Shown: positions 28,226-36,777 of the stretch, in pieces
How positions within the stretch are numbered: the first letter of the stretch is position 1
Layout: each line of letters starts with the position of its first letter
Assembly (NCBI GenBank): GCA_913009825.1
Contig: CAJVYQ010000001.1
Location: 1 to 64,000, forward strand
Source of the DNA: an uncultured Deferribacteres bacterium
Lineage (GTDB): Bacteria > Zhuqueibacterota > JdFR-76 > DREG01
Direction of reading: 5' to 3'
Length of the DNA: 64,000 nt
Notes under the pieces: generated by a model
The model's input: the letters and a program-made list of their open reading frames with translations, nothing else
Told to the model about the DNA's origin: nothing
Database searches by the model: none
Translations under genes and position numbers: made by a program

Positions 28226-28354
28226 TTGTAACTACCCGGGTTTCCGGTTCAGGAGTTCACGGTTCAAAAGTTAACTGTATAAATAGACGTATGAGGCACA
28301 AAAGGTTTATAACCGGAAACCTTGAATGGTGAACTTAACTGCCTGAATTGTTAC
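28226..28354. repeat. GTAAC-ended MITE with near-perfect 8-bp TSD
   Basis: The element begins GTAACTACCCGG and ends CTGAATTGTTAC. The flanking 8-mers CGAATATT (28218-28225) and CAAATATT (28355-28362) differ at one base. Inside, GGTTTCCGGTTCAGGAGTTCAC is roughly mirrored by AACCGGAAACCTTGAATGGTGAAC, giving a long foldback. The interior resembles the 'tgaaccatgaactcc' repeats at 22355-22519. Confidence 0.65.
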
Positions 28355-28442
28355 CAAATATTTATATCTTTCCGTGCGTTTAATGGACAATTTAAACCAC
28401 ACCGGAAGATAAAATCCGACTTTTTGAAACAGGAAAACACAG

Positions 28443-29348
28443 ATGCGGGAAATTGGCACATTAACTAATGAAAAAGATGCCCGGGAACTCAGTGATTACC
28501 TTTATGTGAAAGGAATTGACAACCGGATCAACGAGGAGAATGGGGAATGGACAATCTGGGTTCTTTCCGAGGATAAAATTAAAGAAGCGAATAAATTGCT
28601 GACCCGATTCCAGCAAGACCCCAACCTTATTCAGGATGATGAACTCTCCCGGCAAGCTGCTAAATTACGCGAAAAAGAAAAGCAGGAGAATACCACCTAT
28701 CAAAAAATGATGGCCGTGAGCCGGATAAAATTCCGCACATCCACTACTATCAGCCGGCTGACGCTTATCCTGATCATTATCAGTATTGGCGTTACTTTAA
28801 TAACCGGTTTGGGAGCAAATATAAATATAGTTAAATATTTTTCCATCACCGGTTATGAAATGACCGGCGGGTATATTCGCTGGATGCCCGGTCTGCCGGA
28901 GATTTTACACGGTCAGATTTGGCGCCTGATCACGCCTATTTTCATTCATTTTGGTCTGCTGCACATTTTATTCAACATGCTCTGGCTAAAAGATTTGGGC
29001 ACCATGGTGGAAAACCGCCACGGCATCAAAATGTATGCTGTGCTTGTTTTTTCAATTGCCATTCTTTCTAACTTGGGCCAATACTTTGTTGGCGGACCAA
29101 GTTTTGGCGGCATGTCCGGAGTGGTTTACGGATTATTGGGGTACATCTGGATCCGGGGAAAATATGACCCGCTCTCCGGTTTTTATCTGGAAAACTGGAT
29201 TGTAATTATGATGATCGGCTGGTTTCTGCTGGGTTTTACCGGTATGATCGGCCATATTGCCAATGCAGCCCATGGCGCGGGCTTGGCGGCAGGAATGGCC
29301 TGGGGCTATCTTTTGGCGAAACAGAGGCCTCATTTTCGTAAAAAGTAG
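28443..29348 (+). CDS. glpG: Rhomboid intramembrane serine protease (GlpG-like)
   Basis: The protein has 301 aa. A cytoplasmic N-terminal domain (1-75) resembles the GlpG cyto domain and is followed by six to seven membrane helices. The catalytic dyad is Ser 225 in GGMSGVVYG (GxSG) and His 277 in NAAHGAGLAAG. Conserved HILFNMLWLKDLG (the HxxxN oxyanion loop and helix 2) is present. It cleaves single-pass membrane proteins within the inner membrane. AGGAA precedes the ATG. It converges with the efflux operon, with only 10 bp between stops. Confidence 0.9.
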   Translation: MREIGTLTNEKDARELSDYLYVKGIDNRINEENGEWTIWVLSEDKIKEANKLLTRFQQDPNLIQDDELSRQAAKLREKEKQENTTYQKMMAVSRIKFRTSTTISRLTLILIIISIGVTLITGLGANINIVKYFSITGYEMTGGYIRWMPGLPEILHGQIWRLITPIFIHFGLLHILFNMLWLKDLGTMVENRHGIKMYAVLVFSIAILSNLGQYFVGGPSFGGMSGVVYGLLGYIWIRGKYDPLSGFYLENWIVIMMIGWFLLGFTGMIGHIANAAHGAGLAAGMAWGYLLAKQRPHFRKK

Positions 29349-29358
29349 GTTCCCTGAT

Positions 29359-30585
29359 TTATTCGGAACGCAACGCCTCGATTGGGTTTAGTCTCGCCGC
29401 CTTTGCCGCCGGATACAAACCGAAGAAGATTCCCACACCGGAAGTAAAAAAGAGACCCAACAGCACAGACCACAGGGAAACGGTAGCCGGCAACGGTGTG
29501 GTCATATCGATAATCTTCCCGATTCCGAAACCGGCCAGGATTCCGATAACGCCTCCCACCAGGCAGATTGTAACCGCTTCAACCAGGAACTGAGTCAAAA
29601 CGTCGGCGCGGCGCGCGCCCAACGCCTTGCGAATCCCGATTTCCCGGGTTCGCTCGGTCACGGAAACCAGCATGATATTCATGATGCCGATGCCACCGAC
29701 CAACAAAGAAATGGAGCCGATTCCGACAGTAACAATATACAGCGTAGTGGTTAATTGCTTATAAATTGACGTCAACATATCCTGTTGATTGATAGCGAAA
29801 TCATCTTCCTCCATGGGAGAGAGTTTTCTGGCCCGGCGCATGATGCCCCGGATTTCGTCCTTAGCCTCCTCCAAACGAGTGGGGTCATTCACTTTTATTT
29901 CAATGGTAAGCGACCTCCGGCTGCCAAACAGTTTTCGGAACACACCAAACGGAATGATTGCCACATTATCCATCTGCATGCCGAACATTTCTCCCTGCTT
30001 TTCCAGAATTCCGATCACACGAAAATAGTAGCCGCCAATTTTCACAAGCTTATTGAGAGGATTCACATTTTTAAATAGTTTGTCGGCAACATTCCAACCC
30101 AGCACACAAACAAAACGCCGGTGTTTCACGTCTGATTCAATCAGAAACCTGCCGAACTCGGGGAATACATTAGCAGTTTCCTCGTACTGATTAGTGGTTC
30201 CGGTTATCCGGATATTTTTCAGATTCTCACTGGCATATTTAACATTCCTTTGTGTGCGCACCGTGTAGGTCACCGCTTTTGCACCGGTGATATTTTTTAC
30301 CAGTTCTTCAGCCTGTTGAATCGTGATATTTTTTCGGTTGCGGTACTTGAAAAAATCCATTCCGGCCAACCAGGGCATCTTAGCCACATAAAGCACGTCG
30401 GAGCCCAGGCCGGATATTTCATTGGAAAAAGCCTTGTTGAGTCCGCTGATCACCGAGGAGATAGAAATAATGGTTAACACACCGATGATGATACCGAGAA
30501 GAGTCAGAAATGCTCTCATTTTATGCATGACCAGGGCGCCGAGAGCGATGTGGATATTTTCCCAAAATTCAATAAATAAGCGCAT
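29359..30585 (-). CDS. MacB-type ABC transporter permease
   Basis: The protein has 408 aa: one N-terminal helix, a large periplasmic MacB-PCD domain (about 50-270), then three C-terminal helices with the FtsX-type core (IMNIMLVSVTERTREIGIRKALGARR). Fused ATPase is absent; that function is encoded by the gene 5 bp upstream. It is the terminal gene of a five-gene unit. These mechanotransmission transporters drive substrates or lipoproteins from the periplasm through MacA- and TolC-like partners. Confidence 0.88.
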   Translation of the reverse strand: MRLFIEFWENIHIALGALVMHKMRAFLTLLGIIIGVLTIISISSVISGLNKAFSNEISGLGSDVLYVAKMPWLAGMDFFKYRNRKNITIQQAEELVKNITGAKAVTYTVRTQRNVKYASENLKNIRITGTTNQYEETANVFPEFGRFLIESDVKHRRFVCVLGWNVADKLFKNVNPLNKLVKIGGYYFRVIGILEKQGEMFGMQMDNVAIIPFGVFRKLFGSRRSLTIEIKVNDPTRLEEAKDEIRGIMRRARKLSPMEEDDFAINQQDMLTSIYKQLTTTLYIVTVGIGSISLLVGGIGIMNIMLVSVTERTREIGIRKALGARRADVLTQFLVEAVTICLVGGVIGILAGFGIGKIIDMTTPLPATVSLWSVLLGLFFTSGVGIFFGLYPAAKAARLNPIEALRSE

Positions 30586-30590
30586 AAATG

Positions 30591-31343
30591 CTAAGCCTGT
30601 TTATGATGATTTCCATTGCCATGGCGACTTTCTTCCGGAATCGATTCGTCTATTTCCACCAATCCGTCTCGAAGGCGAACGACTCTCTGGGCATATTCCG
30701 CAATATAGCGTTCATGAGTTACCAAAATAATTGTATTCCCCTGGTCGTGCAGCCCTTCGAGAATTTCCATGATCTCTTCACCGGTGGCTGTATCCAGGTT
30801 CCCGGTAGGTTCATCGGCTAAAATGATAGAGGGATTGTTGACCAGCGCCCGGGCAATAGCAACGCGCTGCCTCTGGCCACCGGAAAGCTCATTGGGTCGG
30901 TGATGAATACGATCACCAAGCCCAACTTTTTCCAGTGCTTCTCTTGCCTTCTGTTTACGATCAGTTGAAGAAACTCCCCGGTATATCAACGGCAGTTCCA
31001 CATTATGAAGTGCATCGGCCCGGGGTAATAAATTGAAGGTCTGGAAGACAAAACCGATCTTCTGATTTCTGATTATAGCTAAATCATCGTCACTCAGATT
31101 GCTTACATCTTCTCCATCCAAAAGATAACTTCCCTCCGAAGGCGTATCCAGGCAGCCGATTAAATTCATGAGAGTGGATTTTCCGGAACCGGATGGTCCC
31201 ATGACGGCTAGATATTCATTATTTCTCACCAGCAGGTCCACGCCGCGCAGCGCCGGAACCGAGACCGTGCCCAGTTGATAAATCTTCTTGATGTTTTCTA
31301 ACCGGATTAAATAATGGTTGTTTTCTACATTGTTTTCGGCCAT
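30591..31343 (-). CDS. MacB/LolD-type ABC transporter ATP-binding protein
   Basis: From ATG 31343 the protein has 250 aa; upstream in-frame ATGs would overlap the adaptor gene. It shows Walker [10 protein letters not shown], the ABC signature [15 protein letters not shown], Walker [12 protein letters not shown] and the H-loop VTHE, the MacB/LolD/FtsE subfamily pattern (TGNLD). It is encoded between the adaptor and the permease and so forms a tripartite exporter with them. Confidence 0.9.
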   Translation of the reverse strand: MAENNVENNHYLIRLENIKKIYQLGTVSVPALRGVDLLVRNNEYLAVMGPSGSGKSTLMNLIGCLDTPSEGSYLLDGEDVSNLSDDDLAIIRNQKIGFVFQTFNLLPRADALHNVELPLIYRGVSSTDRKQKAREALEKVGLGDRIHHRPNELSGGQRQRVAIARALVNNPSIILADEPTGNLDTATGEEIMEILEGLHDQGNTIILVTHERYIAEYAQRVVRLRDGLVEIDESIPEESRHGNGNHHKQA

Positions 31344-31347
31344 TTTT

Positions 31348-32649
31348 CTACTCACTTTCATTTCGTGATTGAAATTTACGTGATTTTTCAATCTTCACAT
31401 GAGCATTATGTTTCAACTCTTTGGAGAGAACCCTGTAACTGCCGGTGACAATTGTCTCGCCTTCATCGAGTCCACGCAAAACTTCAATATCCGTTTCACC
31501 AATAATGCCGGTTTTTATGCGGCGAATTTTTGCCGCACCGTCTTCTACTACAAAAACAACTTGCTGAAATTCGTCTCTCTTACTTTTCTTTGCCGCGGAA
31601 GCGCTCACATCATTTGAAGAATCAGACATTGCCTTGCCCCGTTTTCTTTTCGGATGCAAAGCATTATCGATCTCTTTATTGGTTCGAACCGTTACCGCCT
31701 GAATGGGGATTTTGAGCACATCATCGAGGACATCCGTGACAATATCCACATTGGCAGACATGCCCGGACGAATATTTTTGATATCCTCCAAAACGGCGAC
31801 TTTCACCTCAAAATTAATAACTTCCTCCTGTGTGCCCAGTCCCTTTGTCTTTGCCGAATGAGCAATTTCGGTAACTTTACCAATGAAAACCGTATCGGGG
31901 AACGCATCAACCCGGATTCGGGCGGAATCTCCGATTGCAACATTGACCACATCGTTTTCATCTACCTCAACAACAGCCTCCATGTCGGACAGATCGGAAA
32001 CAACCATGATCACGTCTTCCTGAAACTCAGAGCCCAGAGCCATCTCGCCTTCTTCTTTGTTCAGTTGGGTAACCACACCGTCAATTGGCGAATGGATCCT
32101 GGTTTTTTCCAGGTCGTCGTCTGCCTGGTCCAGGTAGGCCTGCGATTGAGTTACCTGATCCTGTGACGCTTCGTAGCGCGCCCGGGCAACTTCAGATTTG
32201 GTTTTGGAGTTTTCCAGAACCTCTTGTGACGATAAACCCTGCTCGAATAATTTTTGCGTGCGTTTCTGTTCGGAGAGCGCCTGATCCAGATTGGCTTTTT
32301 GCTGCCGGGCGGTAGCTCTTGCTGAACTTAAACTCGCTTTTGCCTGCACAACCGCTGCTTCGTACCGGGTTCGGTCCAATTCAACCAATAACTTGCCTTT
32401 TTTTACTTTTTCACCTTCGATGGCGTGGAGTTTTATGATTTTTCCCCGCACATGGGCGCTTATCCTCACCGCTACTTCCGGTTGTATTCTACCGGTGCCG
32501 GAAACCAGATGAACCAGTTTTCCCCGGGTAACCTTTTCGGTTTGTACTTTAAAAGTTTTACCGGCGCTCTGCTTTAAATTCACAATTACAAGCGCCGCTA
32601 CCACCAAAATAACCATGATTCCGATGATGATTTTTTTTCGATTAGACAT
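31348..32649 (-). CDS. MacA/HlyD-family periplasmic adaptor protein
   Basis: The protein has 433 aa: an N-terminal membrane anchor ([17 protein letters not shown]), a lipoyl/beta-barrel core ([22 protein letters not shown] ... [18 protein letters not shown]) and an alpha-helical hairpin at about 95-180. An extra Lys/Ser-rich insertion near 330-355 ('[20 protein letters not shown]') interrupts the membrane-proximal domain and is unusual. It connects the MacB-like permease to the TolC-like channel. Confidence 0.88.
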   Translation of the reverse strand: MSNRKKIIIGIMVILVVAALVIVNLKQSAGKTFKVQTEKVTRGKLVHLVSGTGRIQPEVAVRISAHVRGKIIKLHAIEGEKVKKGKLLVELDRTRYEAAVVQAKASLSSARATARQQKANLDQALSEQKRTQKLFEQGLSSQEVLENSKTKSEVARARYEASQDQVTQSQAYLDQADDDLEKTRIHSPIDGVVTQLNKEEGEMALGSEFQEDVIMVVSDLSDMEAVVEVDENDVVNVAIGDSARIRVDAFPDTVFIGKVTEIAHSAKTKGLGTQEEVINFEVKVAVLEDIKNIRPGMSANVDIVTDVLDDVLKIPIQAVTVRTNKEIDNALHPKRKRGKAMSDSSNDVSASAAKKSKRDEFQQVVFVVEDGAAKIRRIKTGIIGETDIEVLRGLDEGETIVTGSYRVLSKELKHNAHVKIEKSRKFQSRNESE

Positions 32650-32678
32650 AAATATCTCCTCACTTCTCCATGAAACAC

Positions 32679-34073
32679 TTATTTCAGAACAGGTTTCATT
32701 TTTTCCTCTAATATACCAATTCTTGCATAAAGATTGACCAGTTCAATTAAACGGTTGTATTTTGTTGAAATCAATGTGGACTGGGCCCGGGTCAGATTCG
32801 CCTGTGAATCGACTACTTCGAGAATGGTACCGGAGCCAATCCGGTAACGCTCATTATTCAAGCGCAAATCTTCCTGGGCAGCCTCTAAATTGATCTCATT
32901 GATTTTTTCAATCTCCTCATAAGCTTTCATATTTAAGTAAGATTGTTCAATTTCACTTTTTATGGTCAATTTTCTGCTGATGTAATGCTCCTTATCGATA
33001 TAATAATTAATACTGGCTCTCTCTACCTGTGCATGATCGGAGAAGCCGTTGAACAGATTCCAGGAAAGGTTCAGGCTTCCCCTTAAACTATAGTTTTTAT
33101 CGGTCGGATTGTAAAGCAGATCAAAATCGGTTTGCCCGCGGCTGTAACTTGTACTTACGGAGAGACGCGGCAAAAAGCTGGATTTTGAAACTTTAATGCC
33201 ATATTCATCGCTTTTGACATTCTCTTTCAGGCTGCGTAATTCCGAATTTTTTCCCTCCGAAATTTGCCACATTTTATCAAGAGATTCATCGATATTCCCG
33301 ATTTCAAAATTCTCTTCCCTGATCCGGATGGTATGTTTTGGCTCCCATCCCATAGCCAGATTGAGACTGGTCCGGTTCACCTCAACGCTGTTGCGTTGTT
33401 TAATCAGATTAATCTGTTGATCGCCAAGACTGACCTTGGCACGAAACACATCTGCCTGAGCTACTACGCCGACTTCATACATACTTTCCGTTTTCTTCAA
33501 CTGTTCCCGGGCCGATTCGACTGCTTTTTCATAAACTTCCTGCAGCTTGATACCCTTAAGCAAGTTGTAATAACGCTGCGTAACGGCGGCAATGGTCTGC
33601 TGGCGACTCTCTTTGTAACTGCTTTCTGTACTTTTGTATTGTGCATTGGATTGTTTGATTTGGTTCCACCATCTCCCGCCGTCGTAAATATTCTGATCCA
33701 ATGAGACACCGTTGTTAAAAAAGTTACGATAATAACTATCGCGGAAGGTGGTTTGTTGCATAAATCCGGTCACCCTGCCGGTCACCGGATCCAAAACAGG
33801 AACATCCTGCAAGTAGGGACCTTGTGACGCCTGATAAGTTCGGGAACTGGAAAAGTTCAAGCGGATACTCGGCAAAATATTTGCCCTGGCCATGGTAACA
33901 TTGGTAGCGGACAAGCGAATTTGACGCTCGGCATTTTTCAAATCGGGATTATTCTTTAAAGCAATCTGAATACAATCCCGGATAGACAATGTTTGTGGTT
34001 GCGCATTGCCCTGAGAATAAAAGGCGCCAATTATTGTCAATACAGCTGCAAAAACGGATAGTTTACGCCACAT
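32679..34073 (-). CDS. TolC-family outer-membrane efflux channel
   Basis: The protein has 464 aa with a signal peptide (LSVFAAVLTIIGAFYSQGNA). Two OEP repeats, each with long alpha-helical coiled coils and short beta-strand segments, are the TolC trimer design (LSIRDCIQIALKNNPDLKNAERQI at the first repeat; NERYRIGSGTILEVVDSQANLTRAQ at the second). It lies 29 bp upstream of the adaptor gene in the efflux operon. Confidence 0.9.
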   Translation of the reverse strand: MWRKLSVFAAVLTIIGAFYSQGNAQPQTLSIRDCIQIALKNNPDLKNAERQIRLSATNVTMARANILPSIRLNFSSSRTYQASQGPYLQDVPVLDPVTGRVTGFMQQTTFRDSYYRNFFNNGVSLDQNIYDGGRWWNQIKQSNAQYKSTESSYKESRQQTIAAVTQRYYNLLKGIKLQEVYEKAVESAREQLKKTESMYEVGVVAQADVFRAKVSLGDQQINLIKQRNSVEVNRTSLNLAMGWEPKHTIRIREENFEIGNIDESLDKMWQISEGKNSELRSLKENVKSDEYGIKVSKSSFLPRLSVSTSYSRGQTDFDLLYNPTDKNYSLRGSLNLSWNLFNGFSDHAQVERASINYYIDKEHYISRKLTIKSEIEQSYLNMKAYEEIEKINEINLEAAQEDLRLNNERYRIGSGTILEVVDSQANLTRAQSTLISTKYNRLIELVNLYARIGILEEKMKPVLK

Positions 34074-34097
34074 TTGAATTACTCCTCTGCTAATTAA

Positions 34098-34802
34098 CTA
34101 AGCCATACCGGGAATAAGATTCCCTAACAAAATTGAGATGACAATCCAGATTAGCCATAATGCGATGATACCGGACGCGGATTTTCCCTTGGAAAACTTA
34201 TAAATGACGCTAAGTCCGATGATCAACAGTACAATTTCCCAGATGGTAAAAATATCAAACTTGGCAAATAATTTGTATAAAAACCGCCCCTGCATATCCT
34301 GCGGCAAAAATGCGGCTAAACCGGTTTGCACTTTCATGGTTCCTTTTGCCAAAACCAGCGGAACGCGGACAATAGTTCCAACAATGCCCACCGCCAATCC
34401 GGTATAACTGTACACAGACAAAACCTTTTTGTAGCTGCTTTCCCCGCCAAGAAAAAAATTAAACACCAGGTAAAAAATGCCGGATAGAACAAAAGCGGCA
34501 ATGAACACACCGATACCGCCAAAAACCGGGGTGAGATATTTAAATATGGACATTCTGTCCATGGCCTGATAAGCCTGATCCTCGGACATGCCCCGATCCA
34601 TCATCGCCTGAATTTGACTATCGTGCAATACAGGTGCAATGATAAATATAACGGCAATAGAAACAAGAGCAGTAATCAGCAATGGCAACACCCAGTCCGG
34701 TTTCCGCTCAATACTTGCAAATGTCTCCGACGGGGAAAAATAAATCCCGATCCATTTGGCAAGAAAATTTTTCTCTTTTGGTTCTGCTGTTTCCCGGTTC
34801 AT
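34098..34802 (-). CDS. Yip1-domain membrane protein
   Basis: The protein has 234 aa. A short cytosolic N-terminus with FSPSETFASIERKPDWVLPLL is the common start of bacterial Yip1-domain proteins. Five hydrophobic segments follow (about 40-62, 85-110, 118-140, 175-195, 205-228). Function is unknown; Yip1 proteins often precede efflux genes in this kind of operon, and here the gene is 24 bp upstream of the TolC gene, so it is probably co-transcribed. Confidence 0.82.
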   Translation of the reverse strand: MNRETAEPKEKNFLAKWIGIYFSPSETFASIERKPDWVLPLLITALVSIAVIFIIAPVLHDSQIQAMMDRGMSEDQAYQAMDRMSIFKYLTPVFGGIGVFIAAFVLSGIFYLVFNFFLGGESSYKKVLSVYSYTGLAVGIVGTIVRVPLVLAKGTMKVQTGLAAFLPQDMQGRFLYKLFAKFDIFTIWEIVLLIIGLSVIYKFSKGKSASGIIALWLIWIVISILLGNLIPGMA

Positions 34803-34909
34803 TTTTTTTCCCTTTCAATTACAGTTGAAATTACAATTAATTAACAACGGATTTTTCCTTTATTTGTTGCATTGATTTCCACATGATAAACAAAAGAGGG
34901 TAGAAAAAT

Positions 34910-36334
34910 TTACATATTTTTTTTACCTGTGTTTTTTAAATACTCATCTTTGATCTCATAAAGATAGTTCAAAGCCTCATCATATTCATTTTTAATGACC
35001 CCGTCAAGAATTGCTTCCTCGATTGCTTTTTTAATTCTACCAACCTCCGGGCCCGGCTGCAGTTGACAAATTTCCATAATTTCATCACCGCGCACCGGTG
35101 ATTGGAATTTTCGCAGTGCATCTTTTTCCCGAACCTCCTGCACACGCGCCATCACCAGATCAAAATTCTGCAAATGTTTCTGAACCCGTTCCGGATTTCC
35201 CGAAGTGATATCGGCGCGGCAGAGTAAAATTAAGTCATCAAGCTCCTCGCCTGCCTGCACAATCAACCGGCGAACAGCAGAATCGGTCACCCCTTCCCCG
35301 GCAAGAAAAATAGGGCGCAAATGCAAACGGATCAATTTTTGGCTATATTCTTTCAAATGCCGGGACAAGCGCATACGGTTGGCAATTTTTTCCATCATAC
35401 GGGCACCTATCTCATCGTGGCCATGAAACGTCCAGCCGATTTTTTCATCGAACCGTTTTGTGCGCGGTTTTGCCACATCGTGGAACAGGGCAGTCAGGCG
35501 CAGCGGCAATTTTTCAGAGACAGCGGCAACGTTGTCGACAACCTTCAGAGTATGAAAAAAGACATCTTTGTGATGAAAATCGTTCCTTTGCTCCACACCT
35601 TTCATCGGAATCATCTCCGGAATAACAAAAGGCAAAACCTCCAACTCAGATAGGAGCAGAAAGCCGGTGGAAGGTTTTTTCCCCGACAATATCTTCAACA
35701 ATTCGTCGGTGATTCGCTCGGCGGAAACAATTTTTAAACGGGAAGCCATTTTTTTAATGGCTTCTTTCGTGCTCATTTCTATTTCAAAATTCAATGTGGC
35801 GGCAAATCGGACGGCACGTAAAATTCGCAATGGGTCATCGTTAAAAGTCATTTCCGGATCCAATGGAGTGCGAATCATTTTTTTCTCAATATCCCTGATT
35901 CCATTAAACGGATCGTACAATTTTCCGCGATTTTTCTCATTCAATCCCACCGTTAAGGTGTTGATGGTAAAATCCCGGCGCGAAAGGTCGGAAATCAAGT
36001 CTGCTTTTTTCACTTTTGGCTTACGCGAATCTGCGCTGTAACTCTCTTCCCGGGCGGTGACAAATTCCAATTTAAAGCCTTCAACCTCCGTCATAGCCGT
36101 ACCAAACCGTTCATAGACGACAACATTTCGCGCCCCTATTTCACTTTGCAACGATTTGGCAAAAGAAACCGCATCACCGATTACAGAAAAATCGATATCT
36201 TTCTTTTCGCCGGTCTGAAGCAGCAGATCGCGCACGAAACCGCCGACCACATAAAGTTCCACATTCTGTTTATCCGCGATTTTGCCCAATGTGAAGAGAA
36301 TTTCAGGAAATTTTTGTAAGAATTCTTCATTCAT
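34910..36334 (-). CDS. CCA tRNA nucleotidyltransferase / poly(A) polymerase family
   Basis: The protein has 474 aa. The class II nucleotidyltransferase head carries VGGFVRDLLL and DIDFSVIGDA, followed by RRDFTINTLTVG and RILRAVRFAA. A C-terminal HD domain (FHHKDVFFHTLKVV ... FHDVAKPRTKR) is followed by HGHDEIGARM. The head plus HD arrangement fits bacterial CCA-adding or A-adding enzymes; the two cannot be told apart by eye. The tmRNA in this window lacks an encoded CCA, consistent with dependence on such an enzyme. A MITE lies just upstream of the start. Confidence 0.85.
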   Translation of the reverse strand: MNEEFLQKFPEILFTLGKIADKQNVELYVVGGFVRDLLLQTGEKKDIDFSVIGDAVSFAKSLQSEIGARNVVVYERFGTAMTEVEGFKLEFVTAREESYSADSRKPKVKKADLISDLSRRDFTINTLTVGLNEKNRGKLYDPFNGIRDIEKKMIRTPLDPEMTFNDDPLRILRAVRFAATLNFEIEMSTKEAIKKMASRLKIVSAERITDELLKILSGKKPSTGFLLLSELEVLPFVIPEMIPMKGVEQRNDFHHKDVFFHTLKVVDNVAAVSEKLPLRLTALFHDVAKPRTKRFDEKIGWTFHGHDEIGARMMEKIANRMRLSRHLKEYSQKLIRLHLRPIFLAGEGVTDSAVRRLIVQAGEELDDLILLCRADITSGNPERVQKHLQNFDLVMARVQEVREKDALRKFQSPVRGDEIMEICQLQPGPEVGRIKKAIEEAILDGVIKNEYDEALNYLYEIKDEYLKNTGKKNM

Positions 36335-36352
36335 TATTTTTATTACAGTTCT

Positions 36353-36512
36353 GTAACTATTCAGGTGTTTTCTTTCAATCTTTTTCGCCTTGCCGTGAAC
36401 GACAAGGCTAAGAAATGAAAGGGCGCTAAAGCGTCCTATTTACGATAGCATCCTTCAGGATGCTTTCATGTCTTAGCCTGAGGGTTCACTCTCAGGCGAC
36501 CTGAATAGTTAC
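36353..36512 (+). repeat. GTAAC-ended MITE, copy 3, with perfect 8-bp TSD
   Basis: A complete element from GTAACTATTCAGGT to ACCTGAATAGTTAC is flanked by ACAGTTCT on both sides (36345-36352 and 36513-36520). The interior is nearly identical to 12936-13096 in the opposite orientation. It lies within 20 bp of the CCA-adding gene start, so it may supply or disrupt its promoter. Confidence 0.88.
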
Positions 36513-36777
36513 ACAGTTCTGTTTTAAAGCAATAGAATAATATATAATTTTAAGCAGGAAATGCAATATTTTAAAAAATTAAAGTGTTACAAATTTTAGA
36601 ATTTCTATGTGAGAGTATCAAACATCTTCGATAGATTCATATAAAATCTTTTTCAAGGGCATGAAATGTTACAGTAAAAAAAAATTACATCAACAACCCC
36701 ACCCTTTAAAGAAGCGTAAAAAAAATTCCAACACAACCTCCTATCCCCTCTCAATAATTATGCAAACCTGTTTCCTG
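36513..36777. other. Intergenic region with a solitary element end
   Basis: No gene is seen in these 265 bp. AAATTAAAGTGTTAC at about 36578-36592 matches the right terminus of the GTAACACTTTAG-type elements at 48602 and 63359, without a visible left partner. The rest is AT-rich. Confidence 0.45.
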
